From NCBI GenBank assembly GCA_002327305.1, contig DCUZ01000016.1:24527-88526 (forward strand): a stretch of 64,000 nt of DNA, read 5' to 3'. The notes beneath the pieces are model-generated. The model saw only the letters and a program-made list of their open reading frames with translations, had not been told where the DNA came from and did not search any database. The translations under genes were made by a program, and so were the position numbers. Below are positions 1 to 9,348 of this stretch, piece by piece. The DNA is from Holophagales bacterium UBA2201. GTDB lineage: Bacteria > Acidobacteriota > Thermoanaerobaculia > UBA2201. Positions within the stretch are counted from its first letter, which is position 1. Each line of letters starts with the position of its first letter.

Positions 1-621
1 GCCTCCCCGCCGCCTCCCGACACCATGGACGACCTCTTCGTGCGGATGCGGACCGCGCAGGAGAAGGTCCGCACGCTGGAGGCGCGCTTCGAGCAGGTGA
101 AACGGTCGTCCCTCCTGGCGGAGGAGGCGGTTTCCAGCGGGGTGATGGTCTATCAACAGCCGGACCTCATCCGGTGGGAGTACCTCGCCCCCGACCCCCA
201 TGTCATCCTCATCCGGGGCGACGCGTTCAGCGCCTACTACCCGCAATTGCAGAAACTCAAGACGGCCCGCGTGGCCCGCCTGCGCCACCGCCTCTTCAAC
301 TTCATCGTGGCCACCGAACCCCTGGAGAAACTGAAGTCCCATTTCCAGGTGGAGTTGCGGGAGGGGGGGGACCGCCCCACCCGGACCCTCGTCCTCACCC
401 CCCTGACCCGGCAGATCCAAAAAACCCTCGCCCGGGTGACGATCCAGGTGGACAAGACCTCGTTCCTCCCCCTGGAACTGCTCATCGAGGAGGCCGACGG
501 CGACTCCACCCGCATCCGGTTCACCGCCGTCACCGTCAATCGGGAACTCCCCGCCGAACTCTTCCGCCTTCAGGTCCCCCCGGGGACCGTGGAAGAGACG
601 TACGCCCCCGGCGGGCGATGA
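1..621 (+). CDS. LolA-family outer-membrane lipoprotein carrier (5' end outside window)
   Basis: Periplasmic carrier that would move lipoproteins from the inner to the outer membrane. The visible part (about 200 residues from an internal Met at 25) matches the LolA fold pattern: a helical start, the strand segment around LIRWEY, a short basic turn, and the C-terminal FRLQVPPGT stretch that is typical of the family. The frame is open to the first base of the window and no signal peptide is seen, so the true start lies upstream and this is a partial gene. Its stop overlaps the tgt start (ATGA), so the two are probably translated together. Confidence 0.8.
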   Translation, partial: ASPPPPDTMDDLFVRMRTAQEKVRTLEARFEQVKRSSLLAEEAVSSGVMVYQQPDLIRWEYLAPDPHVILIRGDAFSAYYPQLQKLKTARVARLRHRLFNFIVATEPLEKLKSHFQVELREGGDRPTRTLVLTPLTRQIQKTLARVTIQVDKTSFLPLELLIEEADGDSTRIRFTAVTVNRELPAELFRLQVPPGTVEETYAPGGR

Positions 622-1682
622 GCGCCCCGTTCACCCTCCTGGGACAAAACGGCGCCGCCAAGGGACGCCGGGGGTGCCTCCACACCGCGCACGGGGTCAT
701 CGAGACGCCCAACTTCATGCCGGTGGGGACCTACGGCACCCTCCGGGGCGTCCCCTCGCACCTCCTGCCGGACCTCGGCGCCCAGGTGATGCTGGTCAAT
801 TTCCTCCACCTCTTCTTCTATCCCGGCCCCGAGGCCCTGGCCCGCGCCGGGGGGGTCCACCGATTTTTCTCCATCCCCGTTCCGGTGCTGGCCGATTCGG
901 GGGGATACCAGGTCTTCTCCCTCGGCTCCCACCGAAAGGTCGGGGAGGAGGGGGTGCCCTTTCAGGACCCCCGCTCCGGCCGCAAAGAGCTGTTCACCCC
1001 GGAGAAGGTGACGCAGTTCGAGGAGTCCATGGGGATGGACATCGGGATGGTCCTGGATGTCTGCCTCCCCCACGATGCCGGTCGCAAAGCCCACGAAAAA
1101 GCCGTCGCAGTGACCCACCGGTGGGCGGAACGGGCCCTTGCCGCCGCCTCGCGCGAACGGATGCTTGTATTCGGCATCGGGCAGGGGGGGACCTTTCCCG
1201 ACCTGCGCCGCCGCTCGGCCGAGGGGCTGGCGTCCCTCCCCTTCGACGGCTACGGCATCGGGGGACTGGGCATCGGAGAGGAGCCGGAGCGCACCTTCGA
1301 GGCGCTGGAGGCCTCCCTCGAAGGATTGCCGGAGGACAAGCCCCGATATTTCATGGGGATGGGGTACCCTCAGGACATCGCCCGGGCCGTGGCGATGGGG
1401 GTGGACCTCTTCGACTGCGTCCTCCCCACCCGCAACGCCCGCAACGGCCAGCTCTTCACCTCGCGGGGGGTCATCAACTTCAAACGCAGTGTTTTCAAGG
1501 AAGTACATGCCCCCCCCGATCCCGCCTGCGCCTGCCCCGTCTGCCGCCACTACTCCCTGGCCTACCTTCACGCCATGTTCCGACAGAGGGAAATGAGCGC
1601 CGCGGTCCTGGCCACCGTCCACAATGTGGCCTACTACCTTGACTTTTTGGCCAAAATCAGGGAAAATACCGCCTCCATTTAA
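618..1682 (+). CDS. tgt: tRNA-guanine(34) transglycosylase (queuine synthesis)
   Basis: Exchanges guanine for preQ1 at the wobble base of GUN-anticodon tRNAs. About 354 residues, normal length for the bacterial enzyme. Visible motifs are LADSGGYQ (substrate-binding Asp), GIGQGG, the nucleophile region VDLFDCVLPTR and the zinc site CACPVC followed by a distal His in TVHN. The frame stays open far upstream to 174, but the homology begins at the ATG at 618, which overlaps the stop of the LolA-like gene. The order tgt-yajC-secD-secF is common in bacteria. Confidence 0.96.
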   Translation: MSAPFTLLGQNGAAKGRRGCLHTAHGVIETPNFMPVGTYGTLRGVPSHLLPDLGAQVMLVNFLHLFFYPGPEALARAGGVHRFFSIPVPVLADSGGYQVFSLGSHRKVGEEGVPFQDPRSGRKELFTPEKVTQFEESMGMDIGMVLDVCLPHDAGRKAHEKAVAVTHRWAERALAAASRERMLVFGIGQGGTFPDLRRRSAEGLASLPFDGYGIGGLGIGEEPERTFEALEASLEGLPEDKPRYFMGMGYPQDIARAVAMGVDLFDCVLPTRNARNGQLFTSRGVINFKRSVFKEVHAPPDPACACPVCRHYSLAYLHAMFRQREMSAAVLATVHNVAYYLDFLAKIRENTASI

Positions 1683-1705
1683 ATCCCCAAGGAGGGAATC
1701 CGGTT

Positions 1706-1996
1706 TTGAGCCAGAATCCGAACCCTATCATCAGTCTGCTTCCGCTCGTCGTCATCTTCGGCATCTTCTATTTTATGCTCATCCGCCCCATGCAGAAGAA
1801 GCAGAAGGCCCACGCCAACTTCCTCAAGGAGTTGAAGAAGGGCGACAAGGTGGTCACCAACGGCGGACTCTACGGCGCCATCCTGGCCGTGGAGGACGAC
1901 GCGGTGGTCCTTAAACTGTCGGAGAACGTGAAAGTGCGCGTCGCCAAGTCGGCCGTCGCGGGCGCCCAGCCCGGCGAGGGCAAGACCGAGTTGTAG
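1706..1996 (+). CDS. yajC: Preprotein translocase accessory subunit YajC
   Basis: Small inner-membrane partner of SecDF. 96 residues with one N-terminal membrane helix (roughly residues 8-26), then the family signature RPMQKKQK and a small soluble domain containing KGDKVVTNGG. The start is TTG at 1706, preceded by a strong Shine-Dalgarno sequence (aaggaggga, 1689-1697). It sits 24 bases after tgt and 20 bases before secD. Confidence 0.95.
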   Translation: MSQNPNPIISLLPLVVIFGIFYFMLIRPMQKKQKAHANFLKELKKGDKVVTNGGLYGAILAVEDDAVVLKLSENVKVRVAKSAVAGAQPGEGKTEL

Positions 1997-2016
1997 GCGG
2001 CGCCAAGGAGACCCCC

Positions 2017-3570
2017 GTGAAAAAAGAACTGCTCTGGAGACTCATCCTCATCGTCGCCATCACCGCCGGCTGCCTCTGGTCCATGTTCCCCCTGAAGGAA
2101 CGGATCAACCTGGGGTTGGACCTGCGGGGCGGCAGCCACCTGGTCATGGAGGTGCAGACGGGCGACGCCATCCGCGCCGACCGCAACGACGCCCACGACT
2201 TCCTGGTGGAAAAACTCAAGAAGGAGGGGATCACGGCCGGCGAGGCGCAGTTCCCCGCCGACAACACCTTCTCGATCATCGTGCCCGCCGATTCGATCAA
2301 GGAGGCGCGCGTCCAGGCCGAGGACGACCTCCCCGGCTGGAGCGCCGACTACTCCGGGACCACCCTCACCCTGAAAATGGCCGGCAACATGCTCAAGGAC
2401 CGGGAGGACAAGGCGGTCCAGCAGGCCCTGCAGACCATCAGCAACCGCGTGGACGCCCTCGGCCTGGCCGAGCCGATCATCCTGCGCGAAGGGACCTCCA
2501 ACCGCATCGTGGTCCAGCTCCCGGGCGTGGACGATCCGGAACGGGTCAAGGACATCATCAAGGCCACCGCCGTCCTGGACCTCAAACTCGTGGACAAGGG
2601 GCCCGCCGAGAACAGGGAGGACCTGATCCAGGCCTACGCCGGCAGCGTCCCCGCCCATGTCGAGATCATCGGCGGCAAGTACAAGGACGAATCGGGGCGC
2701 ACCATCCGCAATTTCTACGCCGTGGAGAAGAAGGCCGCCGTCTCCGGGCGCGACCTCAAGAACGCCCGCCGCTCCATGGACCGCTACAACCAGCCCGCCG
2801 TGGAGTTCTCCCTCAACGCCCAGGGGGCCAAGAAATTCGCCAAGGTCACCGGGGAGAACATCAACCGGCGCCTGGCCATCATCCTGGACAACCAGGTGAT
2901 GTCGGCCCCCAACATCAAGGCGCAGATCTCCGATTCCGGCATCATTGAGGGGAGTTTCGACATCCAGGAGGCCGAGGACCTGGCCCTGACCCTGCGCTCC
3001 GGCTCCCTCCCCGCCTCGGTCATCTATCTTGAAGAGCGGACGGTGGGCCCCTCCCTCGGACAGGATTCCATCAACCGGGGGGTCAAGTCCGGCCTCATCG
3101 GGCTGCTCATCGTCGCCGTCTTCATGCTGTTCTATTACCGCCTCGCCGGCGTCAATGCCGTCACGGCCCTGTGCCTCAACATCGTCATCCTCCTCGGCGT
3201 GATGGCCTACTTCCGCGCCGTCCTCACCCTCCCCGGCATCGCCGGCGTGGTCCTGACCATCGGCATGGCGGTGGACGCCAACGTCCTGATCTTCGAGCGC
3301 ATCCGGGAGGAGATCCTCCTGGGCAAGTCGGTCAAGGCGGCCATCCAGCTCGGGTTCTCGCGGGCCATGTCGGCCATCGTGGACTCCAACCTCACCACCA
3401 TCATCTCGGCCCTGTTCCTCTTCCAGTTCGGAACGGGCCCCATCAAGGGTTTCGCCGTGACGCTCATCATCGGCCTCTGCGCCTCCATGTTCACGGCCAT
3501 CTTCGTTTCGCGGTCCATCTTCGACTTCTTCTTCAAGTACCGCGAACGCGTCGAGACCCTGAGCATATAG
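2017..3570 (+). CDS. secD: Protein translocase subunit SecD
   Basis: Proton-driven subunit that helps pull secreted proteins across the inner membrane. 517 residues: one N-terminal helix, the marker LGLDLRGGSHL just after it, a large periplasmic P1 region, then five C-terminal helices starting near residue 350 with the conserved GMAVDANVLIFERIREE. The start is GTG at 2017 with aaggag at 2005-2010. Nine bases separate it from secF. Confidence 0.97.
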   Translation: MKKELLWRLILIVAITAGCLWSMFPLKERINLGLDLRGGSHLVMEVQTGDAIRADRNDAHDFLVEKLKKEGITAGEAQFPADNTFSIIVPADSIKEARVQAEDDLPGWSADYSGTTLTLKMAGNMLKDREDKAVQQALQTISNRVDALGLAEPIILREGTSNRIVVQLPGVDDPERVKDIIKATAVLDLKLVDKGPAENREDLIQAYAGSVPAHVEIIGGKYKDESGRTIRNFYAVEKKAAVSGRDLKNARRSMDRYNQPAVEFSLNAQGAKKFAKVTGENINRRLAIILDNQVMSAPNIKAQISDSGIIEGSFDIQEAEDLALTLRSGSLPASVIYLEERTVGPSLGQDSINRGVKSGLIGLLIVAVFMLFYYRLAGVNAVTALCLNIVILLGVMAYFRAVLTLPGIAGVVLTIGMAVDANVLIFERIREEILLGKSVKAAIQLGFSRAMSAIVDSNLTTIISALFLFQFGTGPIKGFAVTLIIGLCASMFTAIFVSRSIFDFFFKYRERVETLSI

Positions 3571-3579
3571 GAGCGGGCC

Positions 3580-4722
3580 ATGCTGCGCATCTTACGCAAT
3601 CCCCAATTTCCCTTCATGAAGTACCGGCTCCACTGGCTGGCCTTCTCCGCCCTGCTCATCCTGGCCGCCGTCGTCGCCTTCTTCGTCCGCGGCGGGTTCA
3701 ACTTCGGCATTGATTTCGCCGGCGGGACCCAGGTGGCCGCCAAGTTCCGCGAGCCGATGGACATCGCCAAACTGCGTGCCATCCTGGAGGCCGCGGGCTT
3801 CAAGGACACCACCATCCAGCATTTCGACGATCCGGCCCTCAATGAGTTCCTCATCCGCGTCCAGAACATCGAGGGGCGCGAGGGCGAGACCGTCAGCCAG
3901 CTCCTGGGCGTCCTCGGCCGGTCGCTCAACGCCCCCCCTCCGGAATCCGACCTCAACCTCCTCGGCACCAAGGCGGTCGCCGAGATCCTCTCCTCCGGCC
4001 CCTCCGAGAGCCCCGAGACCGTCCAGTCCGTGGCCGCGGCCATCGCCGCCCTCAAGAAGGACAAGGGGATCCTGGCCTCCCACGCCGACCTCAAGGACAT
4101 CGACGGCCTGAGCCCCGCGATGTTCGACACCCTCAAGCAGAAGACCGCCGTGGGGCCCTACAGCGTCCTCTCTTCCGAGAGCGTCGGCCCCAAGGTGGGG
4201 AAGGACATCCAGAAAAAGGCCGTCTGGGCCGTCCTGGGGTCCCTCGCCGGAATGCTGGTCTACATCGCCTTCCGGTTCAAGCACTTCTCCTGGGGCCTCG
4301 GCGCCATCGCGGCGATCTTCCACGACGTCCTGATCATCCTCGGGTTCATGCTCTTCACCAACCGCCCCCTCGACCTCACCGGCGTCGCCGCCCTCCTGAC
4401 GCTGATGGGCTATTCCATGAACGACACCGTCATCGTCTTCGACCGCATCCGCGAGAACATGCGCCTCCGCAAACCCGGCACCCTGCTGGAGATCATGGAC
4501 CGCTCCATCAACGAGACCCTCTCCCGCACCATCATCACCTCCGGCACCACCTGGACCGTGGTGGCCTGCCTCTTCTTCCTCGGCGGCGACGTCATCAACA
4601 ATTTCGCCTTCATCCTCTTCTGGGGCATCCTCATCGGCACCTACTCCTCCATCTACATCGCCAGCCCCCTGGCCTGGGCCTTCACCCGCAGGGCCTACGA
4701 CCGGACCGCGAAGAAGAAGTAA
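3580..4722 (+). CDS. secF: Protein translocase subunit SecF
   Basis: Partner of SecD in the Sec accessory complex. 380 residues with an N-terminal helix, the FNFGIDFAGGTQV signature, a periplasmic domain, and the C-terminal RND-like helices with YSMNDTVIVFDRIREN. The periplasmic part is a little longer than in E. coli, with an extra segment around residues 125-180. A Rho-independent terminator follows (4751-4782), so this is the end of the lolA-tgt-yajC-secDF unit. Confidence 0.97.
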   Translation: MLRILRNPQFPFMKYRLHWLAFSALLILAAVVAFFVRGGFNFGIDFAGGTQVAAKFREPMDIAKLRAILEAAGFKDTTIQHFDDPALNEFLIRVQNIEGREGETVSQLLGVLGRSLNAPPPESDLNLLGTKAVAEILSSGPSESPETVQSVAAAIAALKKDKGILASHADLKDIDGLSPAMFDTLKQKTAVGPYSVLSSESVGPKVGKDIQKKAVWAVLGSLAGMLVYIAFRFKHFSWGLGAIAAIFHDVLIILGFMLFTNRPLDLTGVAALLTLMGYSMNDTVIVFDRIRENMRLRKPGTLLEIMDRSINETLSRTIITSGTTWTVVACLFFLGGDVINNFAFILFWGILIGTYSSIYIASPLAWAFTRRAYDRTAKKK

Positions 4723-4750
4723 CCGCCCCCCCCCGTCCCCATGATCGCCG

Positions 4751-4782
4751 CGGCCCCGGGGCAACCCGGGGCCGTTCGTTTT
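4751..4782 (+). terminator. Rho-independent terminator after secF
   Basis: A perfect 10-bp GC stem (4751-4760 with 4765-4774) closes a GCAA tetraloop and is followed by ttcgtttt. It lies 28 bases after the secF stop codon. Confidence 0.85.
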
Positions 4783-4801
4783 GGGGATCTCCCGGGGTTG
4801 G

Positions 4802-5023
4802 TCAGCGGTTCAGCGCCGGGAACGATGCCAGCGGGGGGGCGCCCCAGATGCGGACGGACGCGGGGATCCCGTTGACGACGCAGGTCCACGAACCGTCCGT
4901 GCCCAACCCCGACATCTCCGCCATCCACACCGCCCCCCAGCCGTCCCGCGACGGGGCCTCGATGCGGAGTGCCATCCGGTCCCGGAGCCGGTCGCCGGAT
5001 GTCTGCCGTTTGGGGGAGCTTTC
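4802..5023 (-). pseudogene. C-terminal remnant of a paralog of the 10926-11426 gene
   Basis: On the minus strand a 74-codon open stretch ends at TGA 4802-4804 and is closed upstream by an in-frame TAG at 5024-5026. Its last 60 codons match the C-terminus of the small protein at 10926-11426: LRIEAPSRDGWGAVWMAEMS is shared almost exactly, then the two tails differ but align (SVRIWGAPPLASFPALN against SIRVWGTPPLSSFPALN). No start codon with a signal peptide is present, so only the 3' part of a gene remains. The restriction-modification gene begins directly beside it, which suggests that the 5' part was lost or displaced when the island arrived. Confidence 0.75.
4896..4968. repeat. Left copy of 73-bp direct repeat flanking the RM island
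   Basis: Matches 11026-11098 at 72 of 73 positions, counted by eye; the single mismatch is at 4906. Both copies lie inside the same coding stretch of the paralogous small gene. The repeats are 6130 bases apart and bracket the RM-HEPN-methyltransferase island. Confidence 0.85.
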
Positions 5024-5042
5024 CTAACGTCGCTTCGGAGTG

Positions 5043-5048
5043 TACAAT
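5043..5048 (+). promoter_or_regulatory. -10 box TACAAT, predicted leaderless start of the RM gene
   Basis: TACAAT ends seven bases before the ATG at 5055, so transcription would begin on or next to the start codon. No convincing -35 hexamer is seen. Confidence 0.5.
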
Positions 5049-5054
5049 AAGCGC

Positions 5055-8024
5055 ATGGGCATTGAAACAATCAAAGGTCTCGTGGACCGGTTTGAAACCC
5101 ATCGGGATTCCTATACCTCCGGCTCCTACAACGAAACCCAGCTCCGCCGCGAGTTCCTGGACCCCTTCTTCAAGGCCCTCGGTTGGGATGTCTTCAACGA
5201 AAAGGGCTACGACGAGGCCTACAAAGAGGTCATCCACGAGGATTCCCTCAAGATCGGCGAATCCACCAAGGCCCCCGACTACTGCTTCCGCATCGGCGGC
5301 GTGCGCAAGTTTTTCGTGGAGGCCAAGAAGCCCTCCGTCAACGTCAAAGAGGATGTCTCCCCCGCCTACCAATTGCGCCGCTATGCCTGGAACGCCGACC
5401 TCCCCCTTTCCATCCTCACCGATTTCGAGGAGTTCGCCGTCTACGATTGCCGTGAAAAGCCGGCTCTGACCGACAAGGCCTCCAGGGCCCGCGTCCTCTA
5501 CCTCCCCTTCCACGAGTACCCGGAGCGCTGGGAGGAACTGGCCGCGCTTTTCTCCCCCGAGGCCGTCCTCAAGGGCTCCTTCGACCGCTACGCCCGATCG
5601 GCCAAGGCCAAGCGGGGCACCGCCGGGGTGGACGACGCCTTCCTAGAGGACATCGAGCGGTGGCGGGAACTGCTGGCCAGGGGCTTCGCCCTGCGCAACC
5701 CGGCCCTCTCCACCCATACCCTCAACTTCGCCGTTCAGCGCACCATTGACCGCATCATCTTCCTGCGCATCGCCGAGGACCGCGGCCTGGAGCCCTACGG
5801 CACGCTTCTGGGGCAAATCAACGGCGAAGGCGTCTATCCCCGCCTCGTCGAGCTCTTCCGCAAGGCCGACCAGAAATACAACTCCGGCCTCTTCCACTTC
5901 CAGAATGAGAAGGGCCAGCACGAACGGCCCGACGACCTCACCCCCCGCCTCCACCTCGACGACAAGCCGCTGAAGGCGATCATCCAAGGGCTCTACTACC
6001 CCGAGAGCCCCTACGAGTTCTCCGTCATGCCCGCCGACATCCTGGGGCAGGTCTATGAGCGGTTCCTGGGAAAAGTCATCCGCCTCACCGCCGGCCATCA
6101 GGCCAAGGTGGAGGAGAAGCCGGAGGTGAAAAAGGCCGGCGGCGTATTTTATACTCCCACCTTCATCGTGGACTACATCGTCCGGCATACGGTGGGACGG
6201 CTCCTGGAGGGCAAGACCCCCAAACAGATTTCAAGCCTGCGCATCCTGGACCCCGCCTGCGGCTCCGGCTCCTTCCTTCTGGGAGCCTACCAGTGCCTTC
6301 TCGACTGGCACCGCGACTGGTACCTTGCCGACGGCGCCGCGATACACCCCAAGGAGATTTACCGCGCCCACACCGGGCAGTGGCGCCTCACCACCCCGGA
6401 GCGCAAGCGCATCCTCCTCAACTCCATCCACGGCGTGGACCTGGACCCGCAGGCTGTGGAGGTCACCAAGCTCTCCCTCCTGCTGAAAGTCCTGGAGGGG
6501 GAGACGGAGCAGACTCTCCAGCACCAGATGGACTTCATGCGCGCCCGCGCCCTGCCCGACTTGGGGCGTAACATCCAGTGGGGCAACTCCCTCATCGGGG
6601 GCGACTACACCCACGGCCGGCAGTTGGACTTCGTGCCGGAGGAGGAGCGGTACCGCGTCAACCCCTTTGATTGGGCCCGCCAGTTCTCCGCCGTCATGGA
6701 GGCGGGGGGCTTCGACGCCGTCATCGGCAATCCCCCTTATGTGCGGCAGGAGACCCTGGGCGACGACTTCAAAGCGTATGCCGGCACGCACTTCAAGACC
6801 TTCGCCGGCACCGCCGACCTCTATGTCTATTTCATCGAGCGGGGCATCTCGCTCCTGAAGGATGGCGGGATCTTCTCCTACATCGTCGCCAACAAGTGGC
6901 TGAGGGCCGCCTATGGGAAGCCTCTCCGGCAGTGGCTCAAGGACAAGGCCGTCGAGGAGATCGTGGACTTCGGCGACCTCCCCGTCTTCCAGGGCGCCAC
7001 CACCTACCCCTGCATCCTGCGCGTCGCCAAGAGCAAGGCCAAGAAGAGTTTCAGCGCCGCCAAAGTACCGGACTTGGAGTTCACCGATCTGGAGGAGAAG
7101 GTCAAGGACCTGCGATACACCGTAGAGAAGACGACCCTCTCTCCAGACGGCTGGTCGTTGGCCGACGCCAAGGTTTCGGCCCTCCTGGGGAAGATCAAGG
7201 CCCAAGGAATCCCTCTGAAAGAGTATGTCAAGGGAAAGATCTATCGGGGCGTTCTGACCGGCTTCAACGAGGCCTTTGTTATTGACGAGGCGACAAAGAA
7301 ACGGCTCATCCAAGAAGACCCCAAAAGCGCCGAACTCATCAAGCCCTTCCTCCAGGGGCGCGACATCAAGCGGTATCAGCCGCCCACCCCGACGCGCTAT
7401 CTCATCTTTACGCGCCGGGGAGTGGACATCAAACGCTATCCCGCCATCGAGCGGCATCTGCTCCAATATAAAGAACTTCTAATGCCGAAGCCGAAAAACT
7501 GGAAGGGGAAAGAGTGGAAGGGGCGCAAGCCGGGGGCGTATCAGTGGTACGAGATTCAAGACAGCACCGATTATTACTCGGAATTTGAGAAGCCTAAGAT
7601 TCTCTGGCCTGAAATAGCAGGCGATGCACGCTTCACCTTTGACCCCGCAGGCTGCTATGCCAACAACAAAGTGTTTCTAATTCCCTCTGAGGATAAATAC
7701 CTTCTTGGCTTGTTGAACTCTTCGTTGCTAAAGACCTTCATACACTCCGTATGCACTGATCTCCAGGGCAGTAGTTTCAACTTCAGTGCTGTCTTTGTGC
7801 AAAAGACGCCTATCGTTGTGCCTGATCTTAAGGACAAAACACGGGTGAAGGCCAAAGAAGAGATCCTCGCCCTGGTGGACCAGCTACTTAAGATGAATGC
7901 CGACCTGGCTACCTGCACAAGCAATCAGCAGCGGGTGCTATGCCAGCGATATATTCTTGCCCACGAGAAGCAGATAAATAATGCTGTCTGTTCAATATAC
8001 CGAATCGATCATGATGATTGCTAG
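5055..8024 (+). CDS. Type IIG restriction-modification enzyme (Eco57I-like nuclease/methylase/specificity fusion)
   Basis: One chain of about 989 residues that should both cut and methylate DNA at its site. Residues 1-130 form a type I HsdR-like nuclease domain with a PD-ExK site: PD at 74-75, then E89 and K91 in FVEAKK. A helical linker follows. The adenine-specific N6 methylase has motif I DPACGSGSF near residue 396 and motif IV GNPPYV near 558. The C-terminal third (about 690-930) is a TaqI-like target recognition domain. A GTG at 5040 is also possible, but ATG 5055 sits exactly where a leaderless transcript would start. The last 450 bases turn AT-rich and run into the HEPN gene, which suggests the target-recognition end was swapped recently. 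Confidence 0.9.
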   Translation: MGIETIKGLVDRFETHRDSYTSGSYNETQLRREFLDPFFKALGWDVFNEKGYDEAYKEVIHEDSLKIGESTKAPDYCFRIGGVRKFFVEAKKPSVNVKEDVSPAYQLRRYAWNADLPLSILTDFEEFAVYDCREKPALTDKASRARVLYLPFHEYPERWEELAALFSPEAVLKGSFDRYARSAKAKRGTAGVDDAFLEDIERWRELLARGFALRNPALSTHTLNFAVQRTIDRIIFLRIAEDRGLEPYGTLLGQINGEGVYPRLVELFRKADQKYNSGLFHFQNEKGQHERPDDLTPRLHLDDKPLKAIIQGLYYPESPYEFSVMPADILGQVYERFLGKVIRLTAGHQAKVEEKPEVKKAGGVFYTPTFIVDYIVRHTVGRLLEGKTPKQISSLRILDPACGSGSFLLGAYQCLLDWHRDWYLADGAAIHPKEIYRAHTGQWRLTTPERKRILLNSIHGVDLDPQAVEVTKLSLLLKVLEGETEQTLQHQMDFMRARALPDLGRNIQWGNSLIGGDYTHGRQLDFVPEEERYRVNPFDWARQFSAVMEAGGFDAVIGNPPYVRQETLGDDFKAYAGTHFKTFAGTADLYVYFIERGISLLKDGGIFSYIVANKWLRAAYGKPLRQWLKDKAVEEIVDFGDLPVFQGATTYPCILRVAKSKAKKSFSAAKVPDLEFTDLEEKVKDLRYTVEKTTLSPDGWSLADAKVSALLGKIKAQGIPLKEYVKGKIYRGVLTGFNEAFVIDEATKKRLIQEDPKSAELIKPFLQGRDIKRYQPPTPTRYLIFTRRGVDIKRYPAIERHLLQYKELLMPKPKNWKGKEWKGRKPGAYQWYEIQDSTDYYSEFEKPKILWPEIAGDARFTFDPAGCYANNKVFLIPSEDKYLLGLLNSSLLKTFIHSVCTDLQGSSFNFSAVFVQKTPIVVPDLKDKTRVKAKEEILALVDQLLKMNADLATCTSNQQRVLCQRYILAHEKQINNAVCSIYRIDHDDC

Positions 8025-9348
8025 CGCCGCAAACCCAGGCGTCTTCAACATACGCAGCGAATTATCAGATAAAAGCATTAGAATTCTATCAAACCAAATT
8101 GATCAAGTATTTTCGAAGAAGGGATTGGCCTTTCCGAGAAGTGCAGAAGAATTGAAAAAGTATGCTTATAATCCTTACATTAAAATAGATGGCAATATTT
8201 TTCATTTAAGTGCAATCGGATCGCAAGCGCTTGAGCGCATATTGGCCATATTTCAAGGCATTAAACCGCTGAGCGATTTACTTAGCCCAAATGATTATTA
8301 CCGGATCATCCTTGGCGAGATCGAGAATTGGATCAATCGCAAATTGGTACCAAGTCCTGATGTATTCATTGATTCGGTAGAAAAGCATATATTGACCTAT
8401 ATAGATTGGTATCAGTTTCTATGCAAAATAGATGGGTTAATCTTGCAAGGTGTTGATCAATTGCCAATAGGAGGAAAAATAATAAGTAAGTACACACCAG
8501 AAATTCTCGATAACATAATGCAAAAATCGGATGATTTTATAAAGATCATCAATACTGAACATAATAATTCTATTGTTATTTCAGGGAAAGAAAGAGGATC
8601 GATTGATTCAGCTTCGAGAAAATTCTGCTTCAATGCAGAATTGTGCCTATCGCTGTTGCGATTGTATCACTGTATCGCAAGAGGAGGTGATATACTGCGC
8701 CCCAAAATTAGGTTAGTTAGCGAGTGTCATGGCGCTTATGGATCAGCTATTGTATTTGGATGGGATGAGAAAACAAAGAGCGAAACTTGGATAAGACATT
8801 TTAAGGAAGATTTAAGCCTTGTAATAGACAATGAAATGTTAACTTACTTCAGAAAGCAATGTTATTGGGATCAGTTAGCGGGCCTTATCTTAAAAGAAGA
8901 CAGAAGCGAAGTAGAGGAAGCGATAGTTAAATCACTTTATTGGTTTGGCGAAGCGCATAAGGAACGCACAATTGTTACAAAATGGATTCTATTGTGGACT
9001 TGCATTGAATGCTATTTTTCTATTGATGATGAGCGGATAACAGAAAATAATGCAATGGGCGTTGCAACTTTCCTTAAATTTGGTGGATATTCATTTGACG
9101 AATATAATGATTATCGCAAATTAAAGAGCAAGATCAGGAAATATTATGAACTTAGAAGTCTTGCTCTGCACAGAGCATCTTATCAACATATTGAGTCTGA
9201 AGCTCTCGAGACATTTGCTCAAATGGTTGCCTGGGTGATCATTATAATGGTCTCATTGTCATTGAGAGGTTATAACAATTTAGTCCAGATAAAGAAAGAA
9301 GCAGAAAGATTAGATAGCCTGCACTATTCGGATCAGAAAAATGGATAA
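7981..9348 (+). CDS. Apea/HEPN-like protein, candidate RNase partner of the RM enzyme
   Basis: About 455 residues, strikingly AT-rich against its GC-rich surroundings, so it was probably acquired by transfer. The C-terminal 130 residues look like an Apea-type HEPN domain: a helix with KWILLWTCIECYFS, then RKLKSKIRKYYELRS with the RX4H ribonuclease signature at R392-H397 (RSLALH). The N-terminal 250 residues are not recognised; they are mostly helical and may sense or bind something. It overlaps the end of the RM gene by 44 bases if ATG 7981 is used, or 14 bases with ATG 8011, so coupled translation is likely. Many HEPN proteins are defence RNases or toxins; that role is inferred here from the motif and from the neighbour. 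Confidence 0.65.
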   Translation: MLSVQYTESIMMIASAANPGVFNIRSELSDKSIRILSNQIDQVFSKKGLAFPRSAEELKKYAYNPYIKIDGNIFHLSAIGSQALERILAIFQGIKPLSDLLSPNDYYRIILGEIENWINRKLVPSPDVFIDSVEKHILTYIDWYQFLCKIDGLILQGVDQLPIGGKIISKYTPEILDNIMQKSDDFIKIINTEHNNSIVISGKERGSIDSASRKFCFNAELCLSLLRLYHCIARGGDILRPKIRLVSECHGAYGSAIVFGWDEKTKSETWIRHFKEDLSLVIDNEMLTYFRKQCYWDQLAGLILKEDRSEVEEAIVKSLYWFGEAHKERTIVTKWILLWTCIECYFSIDDERITENNAMGVATFLKFGGYSFDEYNDYRKLKSKIRKYYELRSLALHRASYQHIESEALETFAQMVAWVIIIMVSLSLRGYNNLVQIKKEAERLDSLHYSDQKNG

